From NCBI GenBank assembly GCA_015485035.1, contig WFUI01000115.1, forward strand, positions 1-17,264: a stretch of 17,264 nucleotides of DNA. Reading direction: 5' to 3'. Made by a program: the position numbers and the translations under genes. Source of the stretch: Mariprofundus sp. Its GTDB lineage: Bacteria > Pseudomonadota > Zetaproteobacteria > Mariprofundales > Mariprofundaceae. Shown here piece by piece: positions 1 through 9,011 of the stretch. Position 1 is the stretch's first letter. Every line of letters starts with the position of its first letter. The notes below the pieces were generated by a model that was not told where the DNA came from, ran no database searches, and saw nothing but the letters and a program-made list of their open reading frames with translations.

Positions 1-255
1 TTCTGTATCATGGCCGGTTATCTGCTTGTGGTGGTGATGACTGTTTTTGCACCGAAGGAGATCATCGGCATTGCCTATGATTCGGGCGGGGTGACCACCT
101 CAACCATTACGGTGCCGCTGGTCACGGCTCTCGGCATCGGGCTGGCAACATCCATTCGCGGGCGTAATCCGTTGCTGGATGGTTTTGGTTTGATCGCGTT
201 TGCGTCATTGCTGCCGATGATTTTCGTCATGGCGTACGGGATGTTGATTTTATGA
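1..255 (+). CDS. DUF1538 family membrane protein, C-terminal part (partial)
   Basis: The reading frame is open from the first base, so this is the end of a longer gene that starts outside the window; the ATG at 10 is internal. The visible part is about 84 residues and almost wholly hydrophobic. It carries the motif [15 protein letters not shown] followed by [12 protein letters not shown], which also occurs in the next gene. That pattern fits the C-terminal portion of the DUF1538 (PF07556) family of polytopic inner-membrane proteins, whose function is not established. The stop overlaps the next start in an ATGA junction at 252-255, which suggests translational coupling and a heteromeric or paired complex. 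Inference: this and the following gene are the two halves of what can be a two-domain DUF1538 protein. The family call rests on motif recognition only. Confidence 0.75.
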   Translation, partial: FCIMAGYLLVVVMTVFAPKEIIGIAYDSGGVTTSTITVPLVTALGIGLATSIRGRNPLLDGFGLIAFASLLPMIFVMAYGMLIL

Positions 256-1061
256 GCCTGTTCACACTGTTCGGAGATACACTGCTATCGACGCTGCGTG
301 ATGTTGTCCCCATTATCACTGTACTGCTGGGATTTCAGTTGCTGGTGCTGCGTCAACCCATTGCCAATGTGTGGCGTGTGGTGCGTGGGTTTGTCTATGT
401 GTTACTGGGTCTGGCGTTGTTTCTTATGGGGCTGGAGAAAGCAATTTTTCCGCTTGGTGAAGTGATGGCATCGCAATTGACCGACCCCTCCTTTTTATAC
501 GGTTCGGCAGCCTCCACAATTACGACGGTACAGTGGGAACATTTCGGATGGGTCTATGCTTTTGCATTTGCCATCGGTCTGGCCACCACGCTGGCGGAGC
601 CGGCCCTGATTGCTGTAGGCATGAAGGCGGACCAGGTTTCCGGTGGTGCGATTTCTGCCTGGGGCTTGCGTCTGGCTGTATCTTTCGGCGTGGCGATTGG
701 CGTATCCATCGGCTGCTATCGCATTGTTACCGGCACCGATCTGTGGCTATATATTATGGTGGCTTATATTGTGGTGATTGCCCAGACCACGCGAGCACCG
801 GCCATGATTATCCCCCTGGCTTATGATTCGGGCGGTGTGACCACATCCACTGTTACGGTTCCATTGCTGGCTGCGCTCGGGCTTGGTTTGGCGGAAACTA
901 TTCCGGGCCGGAGCCCGTTGATTGACGGCTTCGGTCTGATTGCATTTGCCAGTGTGTTTCCCATCATGAGTGTGATGGGATATGCCCAGGTGAGTCGCTG
1001 GCTGGAACAACGAAGGCAGGAAAATGCAAGGGCGAAAAATGAAAGGCCAGGGGATGGGTAA
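252..1061 (+). CDS. DUF1538 family membrane protein (second copy)
   Basis: This 269-residue polytopic membrane protein has about seven or eight hydrophobic segments (roughly residues 15-35, 44-62, 95-118, 136-156, 165-185 and more toward the end). It ends in a charged cytosolic-looking tail. Near residues 190-210 it carries [15 protein letters not shown], and then [12 protein letters not shown]. The last 64-residue block matches the preceding partial gene at about 44 positions by my eye count, so the two are paralogues. The Gly/Ser/Thr-rich stretch inside a hydrophobic region resembles helix breaks seen in transporters and channels, but no substrate is known to me. It overlaps the upstream gene by four bases and is followed 17 bases later by a P-II-like gene. 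That context suggests a membrane component controlled by a small trimeric regulator. Family assignment is fairly sure; function is unknown. Confidence 0.8.
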   Translation: MSLFTLFGDTLLSTLRDVVPIITVLLGFQLLVLRQPIANVWRVVRGFVYVLLGLALFLMGLEKAIFPLGEVMASQLTDPSFLYGSAASTITTVQWEHFGWVYAFAFAIGLATTLAEPALIAVGMKADQVSGGAISAWGLRLAVSFGVAIGVSIGCYRIVTGTDLWLYIMVAYIVVIAQTTRAPAMIIPLAYDSGGVTTSTVTVPLLAALGLGLAETIPGRSPLIDGFGLIAFASVFPIMSVMGYAQVSRWLEQRRQENARAKNERPGDG

Positions 1062-1078
1062 GAAGGAGGAGGATAGCG

Positions 1079-1429
1079 ATGCGTTTTAAATTATTGATTG
1101 CACTGGTGGCTGACACCAAAACGAACCAGATTATGACTGCTGCACGTGAAGCCGGAGCTACCGGTGCAACAGTGGTGGGCGATGCCCGTGGTGAGGGGTT
1201 GAATCCGAAAAAAACATTCTTTGGTCTGGCGCTGGAGGCACAGCGCGACATGGTGCTGTTCCTGGTAGAGGAGCATTTGAGCCGTAATATCCTTGAACGC
1301 ATCGCAGAAGAAGCCGGTTTTGAAGATGACCCCGGATCGGGTGTAGCCTTTCAACTGGATGTTGAGGATGCAGTCGGGCTCGGCGGTCAAATCATGTGCC
1401 TGATGGATGAAGTGGAGGAAAAGCTATGA
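1079..1429 (+). CDS. P-II-like signalling protein
   Basis: This is a 116-residue protein of P-II (GlnB/GlnK-like) size. It has the opening beta strand KLLIALVADTKTNQIM, a helix, then GATGATVVGDARGEGLNPKK and a second strand-helix unit. P-II proteins are cytosolic trimers that bind adenylates and often 2-oxoglutarate and regulate enzymes or transporters by contact. The uridylylated Tyr51 context of GlnB (RGY) is not visible. The equivalent stretch reads RGEGLNPKKTFFG and is short, and the C-terminal part lacks the usual RTGE motif. It is therefore unlikely to be modified like GlnB and may bind a different ligand set. A purine-rich Shine-Dalgarno stretch (AAGGAGGAGG, 1063-1072) precedes the ATG by six bases, suggesting high expression. 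It overlaps the CBS gene by four bases. Inference: it senses a metabolite and acts on the DUF1538 proteins. Confidence 0.75.
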   Translation: MRFKLLIALVADTKTNQIMTAAREAGATGATVVGDARGEGLNPKKTFFGLALEAQRDMVLFLVEEHLSRNILERIAEEAGFEDDPGSGVAFQLDVEDAVGLGGQIMCLMDEVEEKL

Positions 1430-1854
1430 GTGGCAAAATCAAAATTGATCCGGACGGAAAAGGCGTCATCACGGTCAAGGATGTGATGAAAACAGAGTAT
1501 GATATGGTTGAAGGGATATCAACAGTGCGGCAGGCGCTGGCCGTAATGCGCCATGTCGAAACCAAATGCCTGATCGTGGATAAACGGCATGAATTTGATG
1601 AATACGGTATTGTGGTGATTGCCGATATTGCACGGCATGTTCTGGCAGCGAACCGTTCACCGGATCGGGTCAGTATTTATGAGGTCATGACCAAGCCGGC
1701 CGTGACAGTGCATCCGGATATGGATATTCGTTATGCCAGTTCATTATTCGGGCGGCTTGGTTTATCGCGTGCGCCGGTGGTGGAGGGAGGCAAGGTTATC
1801 GGTATTATCAGCCATACCGATATGGTAATGAAAGGATTGCTGAGGCTGATCTGA
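1426..1854 (+). CDS. Two-CBS-domain protein
   Basis: This is a 142-residue soluble protein made of a tandem pair of CBS domains (a Bateman module). The first spans about residues 15-75 (VKDVMKTEYDMVEGISTVRQAL, then a strand ending YGIVVIADIARHVL). The second spans about 82-140 (IYEVMTKPAVTVHPDMDIRYA, then SRAPVVEGGKVIGIISHTDM). Such modules commonly bind AMP, ATP or SAM and gate channels, transporters or enzymes. No effector domain is attached, so it probably acts in trans on a partner. The start codon lies in an ATGA overlap with the P-II-like gene, so the two are likely co-translated. Two candidate nucleotide sensors beside two membrane proteins suggest energy-dependent control of transport. 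The domain call is firm; the partner is inference. Confidence 0.85.
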   Translation: MSGKIKIDPDGKGVITVKDVMKTEYDMVEGISTVRQALAVMRHVETKCLIVDKRHEFDEYGIVVIADIARHVLAANRSPDRVSIYEVMTKPAVTVHPDMDIRYASSLFGRLGLSRAPVVEGGKVIGIISHTDMVMKGLLRLI

Positions 1855-1928
1855 ATATACACTGTATTGATGGAAACCATTCCTGTTGCTGGCTGGGTGA
1901 AAACGAACACCGGCACTGGCGTTAAAGC

Positions 1929-2702
1929 ATGACACTGCTGATCAGCAAGGCGGTGTCCCAGCTATTGTTGCCGCCGGGGTTGTTAATTGTGCTGGCGGTT
2001 GTCGGATTAATGGGCTGGAAACGCCGTTGGGGCAGGGGGCTGATAGCATTCTCGATGCTGGCGCTGTGGTTGTTGTCTATTGAGCCGGTGCGGGATGTGC
2101 TTTTATCACCGCTGGAGAATCGTTATCCGGCTTTTCAAACTCAATCGTTTGAGGCGATCAAAAGTAAAAGTCCGGTGATTGTATTGCTTGGCAGCGGTAT
2201 AGAAGAAAAGGCGCCGGAATATGGCGGACATGATGCTTTGTCCCGCAATGGCTTGATGCGCACGGTTTATGCCGCTGATCTGGCACATCGAACGGGTCTG
2301 GATATTTATGCGACCGGTGGTGCCGTATTGTCAGAAACGACGGAACCGGAGGGTATATTAATGCAGCGTATGCTGGTGCGTCTTGGTATCGCCGAATCGA
2401 GCATTCATGTGGAAACAAAAGCCAATAATACCTGGGAAAATGCGGCCAATTTACGGCATCTACTGAAATCCGTGGGGATACAAACCATCGTGCTGGTGAC
2501 AACGGCATGGCATATGCCTCGCTCGGTTCGGGTTTTTGAACAACAAGGTTTTGATGTGGTGGCAGCACCGTGCGATTATGTGGTGAAAAGATCGGCCTAC
2601 GATATCAGAAGCTGGCTGCCGCACTGGGATGTGATGGCGGACTCGGCTGACGGATTGCATGAATATATGGGCATGTTGTGGTACTGGTTTCGTTACGGAT
2701 AG
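1929..2702 (+). CDS. ElyC/YdcF-like envelope protein (DUF218)
   Basis: This 257-residue protein has two N-terminal membrane helices (about residues 10-28 and 34-53) and a DUF218/YdcF-like domain. Family features visible are VIVLLGSG near residue 80, SRNGLMRTVYAADLAHRTG, an ATGGAVLSE loop, a conserved acidic stretch ending ETKANNTWENA, and TTAWHMPRS. Length and layout match E. coli ElyC (about 259 residues), which affects peptidoglycan assembly and the lipid carrier step in the envelope. SanA and YdcF are related but differ in membrane topology. The gene begins 74 bases after the CBS gene with no obvious strong ribosome binding site, so it may or may not belong to the upstream operon. I am confident of the superfamily and moderately confident that it is closest to ElyC. 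Confidence 0.8.
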   Translation: MTLLISKAVSQLLLPPGLLIVLAVVGLMGWKRRWGRGLIAFSMLALWLLSIEPVRDVLLSPLENRYPAFQTQSFEAIKSKSPVIVLLGSGIEEKAPEYGGHDALSRNGLMRTVYAADLAHRTGLDIYATGGAVLSETTEPEGILMQRMLVRLGIAESSIHVETKANNTWENAANLRHLLKSVGIQTIVLVTTAWHMPRSVRVFEQQGFDVVAAPCDYVVKRSAYDIRSWLPHWDVMADSADGLHEYMGMLWYWFRYG

Positions 2703-2844
2703 TAATAAAACCGGGGATAGGGGCTGGTCAGTCATCCTGCATGGGACTATGTTTGTTCTCTTCGTAAAAGGCTCATTCGGGGGTTTTTACTGATGGGAAG
2801 TGAAACGTTTTATTTTACTTCATGAGATATTACGTCAGGGATTT

Positions 2845-2849
2845 GGAGG
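2845..2849 (+). promoter_or_regulatory. Ribosome binding site for sucA
   Basis: GGAGG lies four bases before the GTG at 2854, inside the longer open frame that begins at GTG 2800. It is the reason for choosing the downstream start: the GTG at 2800 has no comparable purine run at the right spacing. The spacing is slightly short. Confidence 0.55.
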
Positions 2850-2853
2850 AAGT

Positions 2854-5679
2854 GTGAGTCAGTCGAAACAGATTCAATCAATTATCGACGATGACCTGTT
2901 CAGTGCGGGCGGCTCGTATCTGGAGCAGCTTTATGAGCAGTATCAGCGGGATCCAGCCTCATTACCAGCGGACTGGGCCAAATATTTTTCCGGGTTATCC
3001 GGCACAGAGACAGATAAAAGCCCCGATCATCGTGAGATGCTTGCACACATGGCTCCGGTCATTCGGCCTGCCAATGCTCCGCTCGGGCATCATGTTCAGA
3101 ATGATATTGAATACCCGTCACGCGCCTTTTATCTGATTCATGGTTATCGCATCCATGGACATCTGCATGCCGATCTTGATCCGCTTAAGCTCGATCCGCG
3201 CCCCCCGAGTCCCGAGCTCGAACTGGGTTATTACGGTTTATCGGAACAGGATTTGGATAACATATTCCCTGTCGGTGATCTGGCAGGCGGTAAACAAATG
3301 CGCCTGCGTGATATTATTGCAGTGTTATCGGAAACCTACTGCGGCCATATCGGCCCCGAGTTCATGCATATTACCGACTCGGCTCGCAAGCACTGGATTC
3401 AGAAGCGGTTGGAGCGTTTGCGTTCGACACCGGCTTACGATGCAGACAGGCGCAAACATATTTTTGAGCGCGTCATGCATGCCGAAGAATTCGAACGCTT
3501 CCTGCATACACGTTATGTTGGCCAGAAACGTTTTTCACTGGAAGGTGGTGAAAGCCTGATTCCCATGCTGGATACGCTGATTCAGCGGGCGGGCAAGCAT
3601 GGCGCCAAAGAGATTATTCTCGGCATGGCGCATCGCGGGCGGTTGAATGTACTGGCCAATATTATGGGCAAGTCGTTGTCGGAGATTTTTTCCGAATTTG
3701 AAGGTGCACAACTGGAAGAAACGGCTCAGGGCCAGGGTGATGTAAAATATCATCTGGGTTTCTCTTCCGATGTGTCTACAGCCGGTGGTATTGTGCATGT
3801 GTCGCTGGGTTTCAATCCGTCGCATCTTGAGATTATTACACCGGTAGCCATGGGCAGTGTACGGGCGCGCCAGTGCAGACGTCAGGATAAGGCCAGAGTC
3901 GAAGTGATGAATGTGCTGGTACACGGAGATGCCGCATTTGCCGGGCAGGGCGTGGTAGCCGAGTCGATGGAACTATCCAAGCTGCGCGGTTTCCGTATTG
4001 GCGGTACGATTCATATCGTCGTCAATAATCAGATTGGTTTTACGGTGAATCCGCACGATGCACGTTCGACCACCTACTGCACGGATATTGCCAAAGTGGT
4101 GCATGCGCCGATTCTGCATGTCAACGGGGACGATCCGGAAGCCTGTTGCCTGGCTATCGAGATTGCCGTTGAATATCGCAATACCTTTCATGAGGACATT
4201 GTCATTGATCTGGTCTGCTACCGGCGTCACGGCCATAATGAAGCCGATTCGCCGGAAGTGACGCAGCCGGTGATGTATCGCCGTATTGCTGAACATCCGA
4301 CAGTTGAGACGGTGTATCGGGAACGTCTGGTTGCCGATGGCGTGTTCAGCCTGCAAGACAGCGAGACCATGGTGAAAGAGTACCGCAACTGCCTTGAGAA
4401 GATGCGAAAGGACAAGGGAAAGTCCCCGTCCCCGATCAACAGTTTACAAGGGCGTTGGGACGGGTATTTGCGTGACAGCGATGTGGAGCCTGAAACCGGG
4501 GTGGTAGCGGTGATTTTAAGTGAACTGGCGCATCGGGTGCATTTGTTGCCGCCGGGGTTTGATCTGCATCCCCGGATTGAAAAAATATATGAGAGCCGTA
4601 TGCAGATGATGCTTGGTCATCAGCCGGTAGACTGGGGTTGTGCCGAGACGATGGCTTATGCCACGCTGGTCAATGAAGGCGGTTGGGTACGTTTATCCGG
4701 GGAAGATTCCGGACGCGGTACGTTTTTTCACCGCCATGCTGTGGTCTATGATCAGAAAACAGGAAAATCCATGATTCCGATCCGACAGGTGGAGAACGGC
4801 GATATATCCCATTTTATCGTTATCGACAGCATGTTATCGGAAATGGCTGTGCTCGGTTATGAATACGGTTATTCGGTAGCAGAACCGCGTGCGCTGGTTA
4901 TCTGGGAAGCTCAATATGGTGATTTTGCCAATATGGCACAGGTGGTGATTGATCAGTTTATTGCTTCCGGTGAAACCAAATGGAGTCGTATGTCCGGACT
5001 GGTGTTATGGCTGCCGCACGGTTACGAAGGGCAGGGGGCCGAGCATTCATCCGCCCGACTGGAGCGTTATTTGCAACTGTGTGCTGAAAATAATATGCAG
5101 GTGGTTAACCCGACCACACCGGCACAGCTGTTTCATTTGTTGCGTCGCCAGGTAATGAGCCGGGTGCGCAAACCGCTGATTATGATGGGGCCCAAGAGTA
5201 TGTTGCGTAATAAGCTCTCTTTTTCGCAACTGGATGATTTTATTAGCGGACGTTTCCAGCCTGTTTTGGGTGAAACCGATGCGGATATTAAGCCAGACGG
5301 GGTACGACGGCTGATTCTGTGTTCCGGCAAGGTGTATTATGATCTTCTGGCAGAACGGCAGAAACGTGGGATTCGTGATATCGCCATGGTGCGTATTGAA
5401 CGCCTGTATCCGTTTCCATATGTCGAAGCTGGCGCACAAATGGAAAAATATTCAACAGTTGAAGAGGTTGTCTGGGTACAGGAAGAGCCGAAAAATCAGG
5501 GTGCATGGATTGCATTGAACAGTCCAATTCGGCGGGTATTGCTGAAAAACCAGACTGTTTACGATATTTCGCGGCCGTCTGCTGCTGCACCTGCTGTGGG
5601 TTCGGCCAAACGGCATAAAGAGGAACAGGCGGCACTGTTGGATGCAGCGTTGTCGGACAAACAACTGGACAGGGAGTAA
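2854..5679 (+). CDS. sucA: 2-oxoglutarate dehydrogenase E1 component
   Basis: Thiamin-diphosphate-dependent E1 of the 2-oxoglutarate dehydrogenase complex. It decarboxylates 2-oxoglutarate and transfers the succinyl group to the E2 lipoyl arm in the TCA cycle. From the chosen GTG it is 941 residues, normal for the family. The N-terminal segment ([18 protein letters not shown]) is the E2-binding region typical of bacterial E1o. Next come [13 protein letters not shown], the ThDP/Mg site ([10 protein letters not shown] ... NNQIGF), [13 protein letters not shown], the C-terminal transketolase domain ([30 protein letters not shown]) and [18 protein letters not shown]. An alternative GTG at 2800 would add 18 residues with no family resemblance. 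A weak sigma-70-like promoter (TTTACT at 2786, 17-base spacer, TTTATT at 2809) would place transcription start downstream of 2800 and supports the shorter form. The stop is five bases before sucB. Confidence 0.96.
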   Translation: MSQSKQIQSIIDDDLFSAGGSYLEQLYEQYQRDPASLPADWAKYFSGLSGTETDKSPDHREMLAHMAPVIRPANAPLGHHVQNDIEYPSRAFYLIHGYRIHGHLHADLDPLKLDPRPPSPELELGYYGLSEQDLDNIFPVGDLAGGKQMRLRDIIAVLSETYCGHIGPEFMHITDSARKHWIQKRLERLRSTPAYDADRRKHIFERVMHAEEFERFLHTRYVGQKRFSLEGGESLIPMLDTLIQRAGKHGAKEIILGMAHRGRLNVLANIMGKSLSEIFSEFEGAQLEETAQGQGDVKYHLGFSSDVSTAGGIVHVSLGFNPSHLEIITPVAMGSVRARQCRRQDKARVEVMNVLVHGDAAFAGQGVVAESMELSKLRGFRIGGTIHIVVNNQIGFTVNPHDARSTTYCTDIAKVVHAPILHVNGDDPEACCLAIEIAVEYRNTFHEDIVIDLVCYRRHGHNEADSPEVTQPVMYRRIAEHPTVETVYRERLVADGVFSLQDSETMVKEYRNCLEKMRKDKGKSPSPINSLQGRWDGYLRDSDVEPETGVVAVILSELAHRVHLLPPGFDLHPRIEKIYESRMQMMLGHQPVDWGCAETMAYATLVNEGGWVRLSGEDSGRGTFFHRHAVVYDQKTGKSMIPIRQVENGDISHFIVIDSMLSEMAVLGYEYGYSVAEPRALVIWEAQYGDFANMAQVVIDQFIASGETKWSRMSGLVLWLPHGYEGQGAEHSSARLERYLQLCAENNMQVVNPTTPAQLFHLLRRQVMSRVRKPLIMMGPKSMLRNKLSFSQLDDFISGRFQPVLGETDADIKPDGVRRLILCSGKVYYDLLAERQKRGIRDIAMVRIERLYPFPYVEAGAQMEKYSTVEEVVWVQEEPKNQGAWIALNSPIRRVLLKNQTVYDISRPSAAAPAVGSAKRHKEEQAALLDAALSDKQLDRE

Positions 5680-5684
5680 AAACG

Positions 5685-6833
5685 ATGGCGGATATTGAAA
5701 TCAAGGTGCCCAGCCTGGGGGAATCGGAAACCGAGGCAACGCTGGTATCATGGCTGAAGAGCGAGGGTGAGCTGGTTGCCGTGGATGATGTGCTGGCGGA
5801 AATCGAGAGTGATAAAATCACCATGGAAATTACGGCGCTGGATAACGGTGTGCTTAAAAGCGTATTCAAGCAGGCGGATGCCACGGTTGAGCCGGGTGAA
5901 GTGATCGGTATCATTGATGACAGTGTCCAGCCTGAAACTCCTGCTGTTCCGAAACCGAAACCGAAACCGAAACCGAAACCGAAACCGAAACCGGAACCGA
6001 AGAATAAACCCGCAGCCAGGCCCGAACCGAAGGCGGTTGCTGAAGCGCCGGTTCAGCCGATCACGGAACAGGAACCGGAAGCCAAAGCGGAAGTAATATC
6101 CACCCCGGTGAAAGCACCGGCTGTATCGGGGGAGCGCATTCAGGAGCGGGTGCCGATGAGCAGGTTGCGCCAGCGCATTGCGGAGCGCCTGAAAAGTGCC
6201 CAGAACACGGCAGCCATGTTGACCACCTTCAATGAGGTGGATTTGCAGGCGGTCATGGATTTGCGCAGTCGTTTCGGCTCAGACTTTCAGGAAAAACATG
6301 GTGTGAAACTGGGCTTTATGTCGTTTTTTGTACGCGCAGTGTGTCAGGCTGTGTCCCGCTATCCGGCTCTTAATGCCTATATCGAAGGCGATGATATCGT
6401 TTATCATAACTATGTGGATGTTGGCATTGCAGTCAGTTCCGAGAAGGGGCTGGTGGTGCCGGTGTTGCGTGATGCGCATTTGCTGGGGCTGGCTGATATT
6501 GAGAAAGGCATTGCGAGTCTGGCTGATAAAGCACGCCATGGCGGATTAACGCCGGATGATTTGAAGGGCGGTACATTCTCTATTACCAATGGCGGCATTT
6601 TCGGGTCCATGCTGTCCACGCCGATTCTCAATCCGCCGCAGAGCGGCATTCTCGGTATGCATAATATCCAGAAACGCCCTGTCGTGAAAAATGATGAAAT
6701 TGTCATCCGGCCCATGATGTATCTGGCGCTGTCGTATGATCATCGCCTGATCGATGGTGCTGATGCCGTCCGTTTCCTCGTGTCGGTCAAAGAGGCACTC
6801 GAATATCCGGCCAGTTTGACACTGGATTTGTAG
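5685..6833 (+). CDS. sucB: 2-oxoglutarate dehydrogenase E2 (dihydrolipoyl succinyltransferase)
   Basis: Core acyltransferase of the 2-oxoglutarate dehydrogenase complex, passing succinyl from lipoate to CoA. Residues 3-77 form a lipoyl domain with the lipoylated Lys44 in ESDKITMEI. Residues about 154-382 form the catalytic domain, starting [15 protein letters not shown] and ending in the active-site motif [12 protein letters not shown] with His353 and Asp357. Between them lies a linker of about 76 residues rich in Pro, Lys, Glu and Ala, including seven Pro-Lys pairs at 89-102. I see no peripheral subunit-binding domain (no SPAVRKL-like start and no GTGKGGR-like end), which bacterial E2o proteins normally carry to bind E3 or E1. 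The total of 382 residues is slightly short, consistent with that loss. It lies five bases after sucA, so the two are surely co-transcribed. No lpd gene follows. Confidence 0.95.
   Translation: MADIEIKVPSLGESETEATLVSWLKSEGELVAVDDVLAEIESDKITMEITALDNGVLKSVFKQADATVEPGEVIGIIDDSVQPETPAVPKPKPKPKPKPKPKPEPKNKPAARPEPKAVAEAPVQPITEQEPEAKAEVISTPVKAPAVSGERIQERVPMSRLRQRIAERLKSAQNTAAMLTTFNEVDLQAVMDLRSRFGSDFQEKHGVKLGFMSFFVRAVCQAVSRYPALNAYIEGDDIVYHNYVDVGIAVSSEKGLVVPVLRDAHLLGLADIEKGIASLADKARHGGLTPDDLKGGTFSITNGGIFGSMLSTPILNPPQSGILGMHNIQKRPVVKNDEIVIRPMMYLALSYDHRLIDGADAVRFLVSVKEALEYPASLTLDL
5949..6002 (+). repeat. CCGAAA hexanucleotide tandem repeat inside sucB
   Basis: Seven perfect CCGAAA units run from 5949 to 5990, followed by two variants (CCGGAA, CCGAAG) to 6002. 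They encode Pro-Lys repeats in the interdomain linker of E2. Because the unit is six bases, slippage would change linker length without breaking the frame. Confidence 0.95.
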
Positions 6834-6919
6834 GGTATCTTGCTTGGGGGGAATATTGATTCATTGCATCCGGTAAGAAACCAGCAGGTCCACAGGCTGC
6901 TGTATGGGAATACTGAATA

Positions 6920-6941
6920 GCGTTTCCCTGGAAAGAAACGC
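6920..6941. other. Hairpin in sucB-htpG intergenic region
   Basis: GCGTTTC (6920-6926) and GAAACGC (6935-6941) can pair as a 7-bp stem with an 8-base loop. A second small hairpin (CAGCAG 6882-6887 with CTGCTG 6897-6902) lies just before it. Neither is followed by a T run, so I cannot call a sucB terminator. They may protect the 3' end of the sucAB transcript. Confidence 0.35.
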
Positions 6942-6981
6942 GTGTGTCACATGATCAACAGAATTACGGTCTTCAGAAACA

Positions 6982-7011
6982 ACAAGGCCGTGACGAATGC
7001 CACGGCCTTGT
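6982..7011 (-). terminator. Probable rho-independent terminator of htpG
   Basis: A perfect 11-bp inverted repeat (6982-6992 with 7001-7011, core CAAGGCCGTG/CACGGCCTTG, 8-base loop) lies about 20 bases past the htpG stop. Read on the minus strand, the stem is followed by the T-rich stretch TTGTTTCTG. On the plus strand there is no T run, so it suits htpG better than sucB, although it could slow both converging transcripts. Confidence 0.65.
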
Positions 7012-7031
7012 CACTGTAACAGAAAACGTTG

Positions 7032-8957
7032 TTACAGTTTCAGAAGGGCATTGATTTTGCGAACAAAACCGGCCGGATCTTCCGGTAGTGCACCTTCGGC
7101 CAATATGGCCTGATCGAACAGGATGCTGGAAAAGTCGTTGATCTTGTCCTTGGAACGCATCTTGGCCAGACGCTGAACCAGTTCATGATCCGGGTTGATT
7201 TCCAGAATCGGTTTCATATCCGGTACATCCTGTCCGGCCTGTTTGAGGATGCGTTCCATATTGGAACTCATATCAAACTGATCAGAGACCAGACAGGCCG
7301 GTGATTCGGTCAGGCGATCGGTGACGCGTACATCCTTAACCTTGTCACCCAGTGATTCCCTGATCTTTTTAACTGCAGGTTCGGCTGCCTTGGCCTTTTC
7401 TTCCTGTGCTTTCTTGGCTTCTTCGGCATTCTCTCCGATTCCGGACAGATCCAGCTCACCCTTGGCAATGGATTGCAGCTTCTTGCCATCGAATTCGGTC
7501 AGATGGGAAGTCAGCCATTCGTCAATGCGATCGGACAGCAGCAGCACTTCGATGCCTTTTTTGCGGAACACCTCCAGATGCGGACTGTGTTTGGCTGCGG
7601 CCAGTGTCTCGGCGGTGATGAAGTAGATGGTATCCTGACCTTCTTTCATGCGCTCCACATACTGGCTCAGCGATACGCTTTGCTCATCGGATTCGGTTGA
7701 GGAAAAACGCAGCAGTTTGGCAATACGTTCACGGTTGGCAAAATCCTCAATGATGCCTTCTTTCAGGCAGTTGCCGAATTCAGACCAGAAATCAGCATAA
7801 TCGGTGTTAACCGTATCATCTTCACCTGCTTCGCCGGCATTTTTCGCCATATCTTCAAGCATACCCAGTACGCGTTTGGTGGCGCCTTTTTTCATCGCAT
7901 CCATAGCCGGGCTCTGTTGCAGGATTTCACGCGATACGTTTAGCGGCAGGTCATTGGTATCCATGACACCGCGTACAAAACGCAGATAACGCGGTAGCAG
8001 GTCTTCGCTTGCTTCCATAATAAATACGCGGCGCACATACAGCTTGACGCCGTGCTTGGCTTCAGCCTGCCACAGGTCGAACGGGGCATGCCTGGGCAGA
8101 TAGAGCAGCAGGGTATATTCGTATTTTCCTTCCAGTTTCTGATGCAGCCATGCCAGAGGGTCTTCAAAATCATGGCCGATATGTTTATAGAAATTATTGT
8201 AATCCTCATCGGTTAATTCGGATTTCGGACGTGTCCACAGCGCCGAAGCCTGATTGACCGTTTCGATCTCGGCCGGTTTTTCCTCTTCACCTTCAGCCGC
8301 CGGCACCGGTGTGCCCATCATGCGGATAGGGAACGGGATATGATCGGCATATTTATGAATGATGGATTTCAAACGCCATGTATCAAGGAACTCATCAGCT
8401 TCTTCGCGCAGGTGCAGGGTGATTTCAGTACCGCGTGTTTCTTTCTCGACAGTTTCCAGTTCATATTCGCCATCACCGGTAGATTCCCAGCGTACACCGT
8501 GCTCTTTTTCCAGACCGGCACGACGGGTGATCAGGGTGACTTTGTCGGCAACGAGAAAGGATGAGTAAAAGCCGACACCGAACTGGCCGATCAGATGAGC
8601 ATCTTTTTCCTGATCGCCGGAGAGCTGACCGAAAAATTCTTTGGTGCCGGAACGGGCGATAGTGCCGATATTGTCGATGACTTCATCCCGGTTCATACCG
8701 ATACCGTTATCGCGTACAGTGATGGTGCGATTATCCTTGTCGACATCGATAAACACATGCAGGTCGGAGTCGCCTTCGAACAGGGCATCGTCGGTGGTGG
8801 CTTCAAAACGCAGTTTATCGGCTGCATCGGATGCATTGGAGATCAGCTCGCGCAGAAAGATTTCCTTGTTCGAGTACAGCGAATGAATCATCAGATCCAG
8901 CAGCTGTTTGACCTCGGTTTGAAAGGCGTGGGTCTCTTTTGTCGATGTTGCAGTCAT
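7032..8957 (-). CDS. htpG: Chaperone protein HtpG (bacterial Hsp90)
   Basis: ATP-dependent cytosolic chaperone, a homodimer that remodels client proteins with DnaK. At 641 residues it is close to the E. coli protein (624). The N-terminal GHKL ATPase domain shows [19 protein letters not shown], the DNGIGM motif, [15 protein letters not shown] and GTEITLHLR. The middle domain follows ([22 protein letters not shown], then [13 protein letters not shown] with the ATP-contacting Arg). The C-terminal dimerisation domain is present to the end. GAGGAG lies at a good distance before the ATG. A sigma-32-like promoter sits at 9012-9043, about 55 bases upstream, so heat-shock control is likely. It is the last gene of the minus-strand run and is followed by a hairpin. 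Confidence 0.98.
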   Translation of the reverse strand: MTATSTKETHAFQTEVKQLLDLMIHSLYSNKEIFLRELISNASDAADKLRFEATTDDALFEGDSDLHVFIDVDKDNRTITVRDNGIGMNRDEVIDNIGTIARSGTKEFFGQLSGDQEKDAHLIGQFGVGFYSSFLVADKVTLITRRAGLEKEHGVRWESTGDGEYELETVEKETRGTEITLHLREEADEFLDTWRLKSIIHKYADHIPFPIRMMGTPVPAAEGEEEKPAEIETVNQASALWTRPKSELTDEDYNNFYKHIGHDFEDPLAWLHQKLEGKYEYTLLLYLPRHAPFDLWQAEAKHGVKLYVRRVFIMEASEDLLPRYLRFVRGVMDTNDLPLNVSREILQQSPAMDAMKKGATKRVLGMLEDMAKNAGEAGEDDTVNTDYADFWSEFGNCLKEGIIEDFANRERIAKLLRFSSTESDEQSVSLSQYVERMKEGQDTIYFITAETLAAAKHSPHLEVFRKKGIEVLLLSDRIDEWLTSHLTEFDGKKLQSIAKGELDLSGIGENAEEAKKAQEEKAKAAEPAVKKIRESLGDKVKDVRVTDRLTESPACLVSDQFDMSSNMERILKQAGQDVPDMKPILEINPDHELVQRLAKMRSKDKINDFSSILFDQAILAEGALPEDPAGFVRKINALLKL

Positions 8958-9011
8958 GGTTTCTCCTCAAAAAATGGGTTATTCAGGTATTCAGAAATGA
9001 TTGAATTCAAT

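Noticed and set aside
2800..2853. Upstream GTG start for sucA
   Set aside because: The extra 18 residues do not resemble SucA N-termini, and a GGAGG site precedes the GTG at 2854.
5288..5914. 208-residue minus-strand open frame opposite sucA/sucB
   Set aside because: Both plus-strand genes are clear full-length enzymes, and the antisense product is Ser/Pro-rich without any motif.
5914..6096. Open frame coding for Asn-Arg repeats
   Set aside because: It is the CCGAAA repeat of sucB read in another frame.
9000..9011. 12-bp palindrome ATTGAATTCAAT before htpG
   Set aside because: It could be an operator or part of the htpG leader, but it is short, AT-rich and unsupported by a second copy.
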